In this document: one piece after another, positions 8,085 through 12,999 of the stretch | How the letters are laid out: every line of letters begins with the position of its first letter | How positions within the stretch are numbered: position 1 is the stretch's first letter | Assembly: GCA_002419285.1 (NCBI GenBank) | Contig: DIFU01000118.1 | Coordinates: 10,087-23,085, forward strand | Reading direction: 5' to 3' | Length of the DNA: 12,999 bases | From: Prolixibacteraceae bacterium UBA5740 | GTDB taxonomy: Bacteria; Bacteroidota; Bacteroidia; Bacteroidales; Prolixibacteraceae | Notes under the pieces: model-generated | The model's input: the letters and a program-made list of their open reading frames with translations, nothing else | Database searches by the model: none | Told to the model about the DNA's origin: nothing | Translations under genes and position numbers: made by a program

Positions 8085-8456
8085 CCATTATAATGAATTT
8101 ACACAATCTACAAAATTTAACCATTTCGACCAAAAATTAAACAAAATGAATGTAGCAAAAGTTCTGCTATTGGAATCATTTTAAGTTTGTTTTCCTGAAA
8201 GTCAAGATTATATGTTTTCCTTCCGGGACATTTCAATGACTTTGAGATTTAAAAAATTCCGGATTAAAGCCTTTACCCCTTTTGAGCCGGGTCGTACATA
8301 ACATACTTCAAATTGACATCATTTTTAGTTCTAATATAGTAGTTCACTATTCGAGAACTATCTTATAACTATTTTATAACTATTTTAATACAGAACCGGC
8401 ACCAAGGAGACATTGGATTCAACCACCAGAAAGAGCACCCGGGGATAGGCGTATGC
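8085..8456. other. Intergenic stretch without a recognisable gene
   Basis: This is AT-rich DNA between the usp promoter region and the GH92 terminator. The longest start-to-stop frames noticed by eye (for example about 29 codons at 8212-8301 on the plus strand) show no recognisable motif or initiation context. The only structure seen is the 11-base-period repeat at 8348-8391. No tRNA-like or riboswitch-like fold was recognised. Confidence 0.5.
8348..8391. repeat. 11-base-period tandem repeat
   Basis: There are four consecutive 11-base units: TATTCGAGAAC, TATCTTATAAC, TATTTTATAAC and TATTTTAATAC. The last three are very close, and the first shares the TAT start and AAC end. On the minus strand ATAGTT recurs every 11 bases. 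It is AT-rich, so chance plays a part, but the phase is regular and close to one helical turn. Possible roles are bending or a multi-site protein target upstream of usp. Confidence 0.45.
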
Positions 8457-8523
8457 AAAAAAACAAGCCCGCAACCATTCATTGATATTCCGATCGATGA
8501 ATGTTTGCGGGCTTACCCGGGAT
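8437..8523. repeat. 10-base direct repeats flanking the GH92 terminator
   Basis: ACCCGGGGAT occurs at 8437-8446 and again, in the same orientation, at 8514-8523, exactly outside the T-run and the long hairpin. A 10-mer pair this close is only mildly unlikely by chance. It could mark a small duplicated or inserted hairpin unit. Confidence 0.3.
8457..8513 (-). terminator. Rho-independent terminator of the GH92 gene
   Basis: Arms 8464-8485 and 8492-8513 form a 22-bp stem with one C/T mismatch (8474/8503) and one G-T wobble around the loop ATTCCG. The outer part is GC-rich (AAGCCCGC/GCGGGCTT). On the minus strand the stem is followed by a G and six T (8462-8457). It begins 41 bases after the GH92 stop. 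It is longer than most intrinsic terminators. Confidence 0.9.
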
Positions 8524-8554
8524 GGTTGTCTAAACCAGTGAAATCCATGAATGA

Positions 8555-10837
8555 CTATTGCTCATTCGAGAAAGAATAGGGATGGTCCTGTTTCGAGATG
8601 CCCCTGTCCAGATTCGGATTTTTACCCATATTGAATTCTATTTCAGCACCTTGCATTAATTCTTCATGAAGGAGGAAATTTTTGGTGTAAACCTTGCCGT
8701 TGATTTTCATTTCCTGGATATACCGGTTCTCTTTCGAATTATTCCCAGCCTTGATTTTGATCCTTTTACCGTTTTCCAGCTCAACCTCAATGGATTTGAA
8801 CAGGGGTGATCCCAGGATATACTCACTGCTTCCCGGACACACCGGATAAAAACCCAGGGCAGAAAAAACATACCATGCCGAAGTCTGCCCATTGTCCTCA
8901 TCACCACAATAACCGTCAGGTGCCGCAGTGTAAAGTTTGTCCATGATTTCCCTTGCCCAGTATTGGGACTTCCATGGCTGCCCGGCGTAATTATAGAGGT
9001 AAACCATGTGTTGGATCGGCTGGTTTCCATGGGCATATTGCCCCATATCCATCACTTGCATTTCGCGCATTTCGTGAATCATCCGTCGACTGTTCATCCC
9101 TACAGAACCCGGAATTATAAAAACTGAATCGAGCATGGTAACAAACTCCCCAGGGCCACCCATCAGGTCAATCAATCCCTGTGGATCATGGAAAACCGAC
9201 CATGAGTAATGCCAGCTGTTCCCTTCAGTAAAATCTCGACCCCATGCAGCAGGATCAAATGAATCAGGAAATGAACCATCGCTTGCTCTTCCGGCCATCA
9301 ATTTATTCTTCGGATTATACAGGTTTTTATAATTCATGGCCCTTTTTGCATAAACGTCGATCTCTTCCGCTGGCTTATTCAGCGCTTTGCCCAACCGGTA
9401 AATGGTCCAGTCGTCATAGGCATATTCGAGTGTGCGGGCAACATTCTGGTTAATTCTGAGATCGTTTGGAATATATCCGAATTGATTATACTGTTCATAC
9501 CCGGTCCTTCCGGAAGCACCCACTTTGGGATGTACGTTGTTGGCTCCGTGTTTCAGTGCCTCCCACAGAGTTTCAATGTCGTATCCCCGCAAACCTTTTA
9601 TATATGCATCGGCAACAACTGAGGCGGAATTGTTACCCACCATGATGTTCCGATGGCCCGGGCTTGCCCATTCAGGAAGGAACCCACTTTCCTTATAGGC
9701 ATTGACCAGCCCCTCCTGCATTTTTTCATTCTCTGACGGGAAAAGAAAGTTGAGAAACGGGAAGAGACTTCGGAAGGTATCCCAGAATCCGGTATCCGTA
9801 AACATATATCCCGGTAAAACCTGTCCATTATAAGGACTGTAATGTACAATCTTCCCGCTGGCATCGGTTTCCGAAAAATTCCTGGGGAAAAGAACCGTGC
9901 GGTATAGGTTGGAGTAGAAAGTCCGGAGGTTATCGACATTATCGTCTTCAATCCTGATTTTACCCAGAACTTCGTTCCAACGCAACCTGCCTCTTTCGAC
10001 AACCTCATCGAAACTGTCATTTCTTAACTCTTTTAAATTAAGCAAAGCTTGCTCGTGGCTGATAAATGAGGATGCAACACGGGCATGGACCTTGTCAGCT
10101 TTTGAAGTTGGGAAACCTACGATGGCGCCGGCATGTTTCCCTGAGAATTCCTTTTCACCGGCGACGATAATACTATCTTTTACAATTGAAAAGGAGGTAA
10201 ATGGCTTGTCAAAAACAACGACAAAATAATTTTTGAAGTTTTCGGGAACACCACCACTATTCCGCGTGGTATAACCGATAATTTTATTCTCCTCAGGAAT
10301 GATTTTCACATAAGATCCCCTGTCAAATGCATCAATGATGACGTAGGATTCATCACTGTTTGGATAGGAGAACCTGAACATGGCAGCCCTTTCCGTTGGG
10401 GTGATCTCGGTTGTGACGTCTACATCGGCCAGGTAAACACGGTAATAATGTGGTTTGGCCACTTCAGCCTTATGTGAAAACCAGCTGGCCCGTTCATCTT
10501 CATTAAAAACCACCTTCCCGGTCATGGGCATAATCGAAAACTGCCCATAATCATTCATCCAGGGGCTTGGCTGATGTGTTTGTTTAAATCCCCTGATTTT
10601 GTCCGCGGTATATTGGTACATCCAGCCGTCACCCATTTTGCCGGTTTGTGGAGACCAGAAATTCATGCCCCAGGGTAAGGCTATTGCCGGATAGGTATTT
10701 CCGGTCGACAGTTCATATTTCGAAAGCGTACCGGTCAATGTACTCACATAACTGACCTGATCAAAATCCTGGCTGTTCACTTTGAAAACCAACCCCATTA
10801 ACAGGATTAAACTGATCATTCCAAATTTCTTATTCAT
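8555..10837 (-). CDS. Secreted GH92 alpha-mannosidase, probably alpha-1,2-specific
   Basis: The protein has 760 residues from the ATG at 10837. A TTG codon directly in front (10840) is a less likely start, and residue numbers below count from that TTG (subtract 1 for the ATG). A hydrophobic N-terminal signal (about 8-20) ends at VNSQ, so it is exported, probably to the periplasm. Residues about 28-270 form the N-terminal beta-sandwich, followed by an (alpha/alpha)6 catalytic domain. GH92 landmarks are FWDTFRSLFPF (D354, -1 subsite), EGNSWHYSW with the catalytic acid E539, HGNQPIQHMVYLYNYAGQPW, and GDEDNGQTSAWYVFSALGFYPVCPG with the base pair D647/D649. Compared with BT3990 from memory, the constant offset of about +5 places W94 and H589-E590 on the +1-subsite residues linked to alpha-1,2 specificity. 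GH92 enzymes are Ca2+-dependent, inverting exo-mannosidases. The neighbouring GH76 remnant fits an alpha-mannan or N-glycan setting. Confidence 0.95.
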   Translation of the reverse strand: MNKKFGMISLILLMGLVFKVNSQDFDQVSYVSTLTGTLSKYELSTGNTYPAIALPWGMNFWSPQTGKMGDGWMYQYTADKIRGFKQTHQPSPWMNDYGQFSIMPMTGKVVFNEDERASWFSHKAEVAKPHYYRVYLADVDVTTEITPTERAAMFRFSYPNSDESYVIIDAFDRGSYVKIIPEENKIIGYTTRNSGGVPENFKNYFVVVFDKPFTSFSIVKDSIIVAGEKEFSGKHAGAIVGFPTSKADKVHARVASSFISHEQALLNLKELRNDSFDEVVERGRLRWNEVLGKIRIEDDNVDNLRTFYSNLYRTVLFPRNFSETDASGKIVHYSPYNGQVLPGYMFTDTGFWDTFRSLFPFLNFLFPSENEKMQEGLVNAYKESGFLPEWASPGHRNIMVGNNSASVVADAYIKGLRGYDIETLWEALKHGANNVHPKVGASGRTGYEQYNQFGYIPNDLRINQNVARTLEYAYDDWTIYRLGKALNKPAEEIDVYAKRAMNYKNLYNPKNKLMAGRASDGSFPDSFDPAAWGRDFTEGNSWHYSWSVFHDPQGLIDLMGGPGEFVTMLDSVFIIPGSVGMNSRRMIHEMREMQVMDMGQYAHGNQPIQHMVYLYNYAGQPWKSQYWAREIMDKLYTAAPDGYCGDEDNGQTSAWYVFSALGFYPVCPGSSEYILGSPLFKSIEVELENGKRIKIKAGNNSKENRYIQEMKINGKVYTKNFLLHEELMQGAEIEFNMGKNPNLDRGISKQDHPYSFSNEQ

Positions 10838-10868
10838 CAATCTTTATATTTTAGTTCATCAATCATTT

Positions 10869-10876
10869 CAAAAATA
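10869..10876 (-). promoter_or_regulatory. Predicted -7 element for the GH92 gene
   Basis: On the minus strand TATTTTTG matches TAnnTTTG exactly and lies 31 bases before the ATG at 10837, in the roughly 100-base gap after the GH76 remnant. No TTG sits at the expected -33 distance, so it would depend on an activator or be false. Confidence 0.3.
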
Positions 10877-10899
10877 ATTCATCGCCTATCTCTGCATGG

Positions 10900-10912
10900 A
10901 TGATTCAATCAT
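10900..10912. promoter_or_regulatory. 13-base palindrome upstream of GH92, possible operator
   Basis: ATGATTCAATCAT is a perfect 6-base inverted repeat around a central C. Its centre is about 33 bases upstream of the predicted -7 element, where a regulator of the mannosidase gene could bind. Related ATCAAT/ATGATT bits recur in the same gap, which weakens the case. Confidence 0.25.
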
Positions 10913-10940
10913 TCGCTTATCAAGCATTTACAAATGATAA

Positions 10941-11487
10941 TCAATGCGCCTTTTCTAGTTCATAACGCGCCAAAACTGCATATTCGGCAGCGAAAGCGAA
11001 ACTGAACATGGCATCAATGTTGTTGTTTTTTTCATCTTCACTCCATCCAAGAAGCAGGTTTGAAGGAAGAAAACCATCATGTAAAAAGTGATCATATCCA
11101 TGATCAAGATTTCGCTGAAAACTTTCAATATATGTTGAAACGCCATTATAGGAAGGATATATATCGGCATACCCGCGCATCAACACCCCATTAAACCAGT
11201 TTCTGAAACCGCTGATGTCATAGGTATAATATCCGGGCTTGTCGGCCCCCAGACTGGCAAAATACCGAAAACTGGCATCCGACAACCGAACAGCATCTCC
11301 GAGGTATTGACTTTGACCTGTAGCCCTGTATAGATCGGCAGCCCCCGACAGCATTGTTCCACTGTTGTAAGTTATGGCTGGCCCCACACGATCCCTGCAA
11401 GCGATCCCCTTGCGATAAACCGTGTTGTTTTGTGTTTCAAGTTCAGGCTGACAGAAATTCTCAACCTTAGATTCCCTGTAATTTCTG
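10941..11487 (-). pseudogene. 5'-truncated GH76-type alpha-1,6-mannanase remnant
   Basis: The frame ending at TGA 10941 is open back to a stop at 11523-11525, but it has no ATG or TTG; the first possible start is a GTG at 11387 (148 residues). The visible sequence matches the C-terminal half of GH76 (PF03663): TYNSGTMLSGAADLYRATG with the family's YNxG pattern, then YLGDAVRLSDASFRYF, GFRNWFNGVLMRGYADIY and a late helix FSFAFAAEYAVLARYELE. GH76 proteins are usually 350-400 residues; the N-terminal half with the catalytic Asp-Asp pair and the export signal is missing. Upstream codons such as NNTVYRKGIACRDRVGP may still be family sequence. The flavoprotein gene at 11488-11886 occupies the place of the missing half. 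Inference: an inactive leftover of a mannan-degradation gene pair with GH92. A short independent protein cannot be excluded. Confidence 0.7.
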
Positions 11488-11491
11488 TCAG
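11448..11491. repeat. 12-bp inverted repeat at the PPOX / GH76-remnant junction
   Basis: CTGACAGAAATT (11448-11459) and AATTTCTGTCAG (11480-11491) are perfect inverted arms around a 20-base spacer. The stop codon of the flavoprotein gene (11488-11490) lies inside one arm. No T-run follows on the minus strand, so it is not a normal intrinsic terminator. It may stabilise the 3' end of the flavoprotein mRNA or mark a rearrangement joint. Confidence 0.7.
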
Positions 11492-11886
11492 GAAATTTTT
11501 TGTCCTGCCATAGGTCCGGGTTTCAGGTTGTAAATCTCATCGACATGGAGAAGGATCACCGCCTTGGGTTTGGGCATACCTGCTTTCAGCGACATTTCGG
11601 CTGACTTATCATAGATTTCACCTTCAGTCAGCACCTTCGGGGAGCAAAGAAACCGGTATCCCTCCATGATGTCGCGGTTTACCACGGCTACCGCATCGAT
11701 TGAGCCATCCAGAATATTTTGGTAGGTTGTCCTGCCCACGCCCTCATTGAATATCAGGGTTTCATCATCCAAAACCCTGGTTGAACGTTTGGGGGCATTA
11801 TTGGGAATTCCATCTTTGCTGACAGTTGCATGAAAACACTGTTGCGACATGATCATGTCTTGCATTTCGCGGGTTAGTTTTGCCAT
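11488..11886 (-). CDS. Pyridoxamine 5'-phosphate oxidase-like FMN-binding split-barrel protein
   Basis: This 132-residue cytoplasmic protein has no signal or membrane segment. It matches the putative PNPOx-like family (PF01243): CFHATVSKDGIPNNAPKRSTRVLDDETLIF (about residues 17-46, quoted here as CFHATVSKDGIPNN and PKRSTRVLDDETLIF) is the first beta-hairpin part, GVGRTTYQNI resembles the usual GGRTYxNI flavin-phosphate loop, and EGYRFLCSPKVL plus VDEIYNLKPGPMAG close the barrel. Length is normal (about 130-150). Members bind FMN or related cofactors; many are reductases of unknown substrate rather than true PLP-synthesis oxidases, so no pdxH call is made. The ATG at 11886 follows an A/T-rich leader. 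It is divergent from the lipoprotein gene and lies directly before the GH76 remnant. Confidence 0.83.
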   Translation of the reverse strand: MAKLTREMQDMIMSQQCFHATVSKDGIPNNAPKRSTRVLDDETLIFNEGVGRTTYQNILDGSIDAVAVVNRDIMEGYRFLCSPKVLTEGEIYDKSAEMSLKAGMPKPKAVILLHVDEIYNLKPGPMAGQKIS

Positions 11887-11942
11887 AACATTTTGTATTT
11901 GACTATTTTGGTTTTATAACACAACATTATATCACGTGAGTT

Positions 11943-11950
11943 CAAATATA
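11943..11950 (-). promoter_or_regulatory. Predicted -7 element for the flavoprotein gene
   Basis: TATATTTG on the minus strand is an exact TAnnTTTG match, 56 bases before the ATG at 11886. The -33 region is poor (ATGGT about 19 bases upstream instead of TTG). Transcription would begin close to TCACGTGA at 11932-11939. Confidence 0.4.
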
Positions 11951-12013
11951 TCACTTTACTCGCGGAATAACCATCTAAAAATCAATTTGCCAGAAACCGA
12001 TTACCTATCGTCA

Positions 12014-12030
12014 TGATAAATTTTTTATCA
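12014..12030. promoter_or_regulatory. 17-base palindrome TGATAAA-N3-TTTATCA
   Basis: Seven-base inverted arms (12014-12020 and 12024-12030) with a TTT spacer lie in the divergent region, upstream of the predicted flavoprotein promoter. It may be a regulator site; the AT-rich composition makes chance possible. Confidence 0.3.
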
Positions 12031-12171
12031 AATTGAGAAAGAATCCAATAAACTTTTCACGACAAATAATTGTTTACCAGTATATTAATACTCATTATGT
12101 CTAAGGCACAATAGTTGTTTCCATGAAAGTCACTGCAAATACCAATGTTCGGATGGAAGAAAGGCAGAAAA

Positions 12172-12201
12172 TTGCATAAAGGCTTAATATGGATAAATTT
12201 T
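12172..12201 (+). promoter_or_regulatory. Predicted Bacteroidota-type promoter of the lipoprotein gene
   Basis: TTG (12172-12174) and TAAATTTT (12194-12201) are exactly 19 bases apart. This is the best -33/-7 spacing match in the window, with one mismatch in TAnnTTTG. The transcript would have a leader of about 85 bases before the ATG at 12293. Confidence 0.45.
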
Positions 12202-12292
12202 TCCCCAGGAAAGATTAAATCCAGGCAAACAGTGTGGTATCGCAACATAGGTATTCGAGTTCATAACATCTAAAAAAATAAATCCCATCATT

Positions 12293-12999
12293 ATGAAAGA
12301 ACTGAGAATTTTATTTGGAATTATGCTGGTGGCTGGCATCATGATGCTTCAGTCGTGCAATGAAACCATTCCCGAAGACGAGACGAATGTTCGTGTTACC
12401 TTTAAGTCGGCAACCTCTGCTACAGGTTTGAAAAGTGCTTCCATCGATGGTATTCAGGACATCGAAATTACGGAGGCAATGATCGGTATTGAGAAAATCA
12501 AATTCAAACCATTGGGGGAAGGGCGCAATGATCATCAGGAGAAAATTGTATTCAAAGGGCCATATTCCATCAACCTGCTTACCGGGATAGCTGAGCCACC
12601 CATCGATTGGACTGAAATCATACCCGGAATGTATAAGGAAATTGAGGTCGAAACCGAAGATGTACTTGAGGGTGAAAATTCAATCATCATCAGAGGGAAC
12701 GTTACACTATCTGATTTATCGGTCACTCCTTTTGAATTCATGACAGATGATGACATCGAAATCGAAATTGAGGATGATTATGGATTTACGATCAGTCTGG
12801 GATTACTGAATGATTTGCTCGTAACTTTCAATCTTTCAGACCTCTTTAATGGAATTGACCTGTCTCAGGTAGTGGTTGGCGATGATGGCGTATTGCGATT
12901 TACAGATGAATTCAATGAAGAAATTACCGATTTACTGGAAGAGGCGTTAGGAGATCTCGGCAAAATTAAATGGAAAGACGATGATCATGATGACGACGA
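12293..12999 (+). CDS. Acidic lipoprotein, DUF4382-like (3' end outside window)
   Basis: From the ATG at 12293 the frame stays open to the window end (235 complete codons). The N-terminus is a lipoprotein signal: MKELRILFGIMLVAGIMMLQ followed by SC, with the lipobox LQSC and Cys22 as the lipid-bearing residue. The next residues (NETIPEDE) are polar and acidic, so outer-membrane or surface placement is possible. The mature part resembles beta-rich DUF4382-type proteins: ITEAMIGIEKIKFKPLG, then FKGPYSINLLTG, then IIPGMYKEIEVETEDV, a pattern seen in that family, though the match is by eye only. Composition is strongly acidic (DDDIEIEIEDDYG, then WKDDDHDDD at the edge), which suggests cation binding or a charged linker. 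Function is unknown. It is divergent from the flavoprotein gene and has its own predicted promoter. Confidence 0.8.
   Translation, partial: MKELRILFGIMLVAGIMMLQSCNETIPEDETNVRVTFKSATSATGLKSASIDGIQDIEITEAMIGIEKIKFKPLGEGRNDHQEKIVFKGPYSINLLTGIAEPPIDWTEIIPGMYKEIEVETEDVLEGENSIIIRGNVTLSDLSVTPFEFMTDDDIEIEIEDDYGFTISLGLLNDLLVTFNLSDLFNGIDLSQVVVGDDGVLRFTDEFNEEITDLLEEALGDLGKIKWKDDDHDDD

Larger units (their letters stand above)
11887..12292. other. Divergent promoter region, no gene seen
   Basis: This 406-base AT-rich stretch separates the flavoprotein gene (leftward) from the lipoprotein gene (rightward). It holds the predicted promoters for both, a TCACGTGA palindrome at 11932-11939 close to the predicted flavoprotein transcription start, and the palindrome at 12014-12030. 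A 63-codon minus-strand frame at 12057-12248 has no recognisable motif and is not called. Confidence 0.5.

Noticed and set aside
8212..8301. 29-codon plus-strand frame (begins MFSFRDISM) in the intergenic stretch.
   Set aside because: Too short, no initiation context, no known motif.
9019..9033. GH92 has HGNQP where a HGNEP motif came to mind, suggesting a lost functional Glu.
   Set aside because: The catalytic acid (E539) and base (D647/D649) are intact elsewhere, and Gln at this place seems normal in GH92 proteins of this type, so it is not an anomaly.
8072..11493. TCCTGACAGAAAT at 8072-8084 recurs on the minus strand at 11493-11481, on either side of the GH92/GH76 segment, as if marking a mobile cassette.
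   Set aside because: In 13 kb read on both strands a few shared 13-mers are expected by chance. There is no integrase, no target duplication and no longer match.
12057..12248. 63-codon minus-strand frame in the divergent region.
   Set aside because: No family resemblance, and it overlaps the predicted lipoprotein promoter on the other strand.
12311..12756. Two minus-strand frames of 73-74 codons.
   Set aside because: They are shadows of the plus-strand lipoprotein gene, which has a lipobox, a promoter match and a continuous frame to the window end.

Overview
The window most likely comes from the chromosome of a member of the Bacteroidota, probably a polysaccharide-degrading lineage near Marinilabiliales or Prolixibacteraceae. 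The reasons are the mix of GH9, GH92 and GH76 glycosidases, A-rich leaders without Shine-Dalgarno sequences before most starts, and promoter-like TAnnTTTG (-7) elements, some with a TTG about 19 bases upstream. The genus is a guess from gene style; no rRNA or marker gene is present.

Layout. (1) 1-1170, plus strand: the C-terminal part of a GH9 glycosidase that enters from the left edge and ends at a strong, probably bidirectional hairpin terminator (1201-1237). (2) 1322-7997, minus strand: a compact cation/proton antiporter operon in the order usp, mrpA, mrpB, mrpC, mrpD, mrpE, mrpF, mrpG. The mrp genes overlap or lie within 3 bases of each other. The first gene is a two-domain universal stress protein with a TPR-like tail. 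MrpE lacks the usual N-terminal membrane segments. (3) 7998-8554: a non-coding stretch with a predicted usp promoter, an 18-base palindrome, an 11-base-period AT-rich repeat and a 22-bp terminator hairpin that serves the next gene. (4) 8555-11487, minus strand: a secreted GH92 alpha-mannosidase, preceded by the C-terminal half of a GH76-type (alpha-1,6-mannanase family) gene. The GH76 half has lost its start and catalytic region and is called a pseudogene. (5) 11488-11886, minus strand: a small pyridoxamine-phosphate-oxidase-like flavoprotein whose stop codon lies in one arm of a 12-bp inverted repeat at the junction with the GH76 remnant. (6) 11887-12292: a divergent promoter region. (7) 12293 to the right edge, plus strand: an acidic lipoprotein that runs off the window.

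How the genes work together. The Mrp operon makes the seven-subunit membrane complex that exports Na+ against H+ uptake. Its leading Usp gene suggests stress- or energy-linked control. GH92 and the GH76 remnant look like a decayed piece of an alpha-mannan or N-glycan utilisation locus, in which only the exo-alpha-mannosidase is still intact. The GH9 gene belongs to a separate transcription unit for beta-glucan breakdown. No complete novel system, CRISPR array, tRNA or transposase was found. The most unusual points are the short MrpE, the usp-mrp linkage, and the truncated GH76 gene with the inverted repeat at its broken end.
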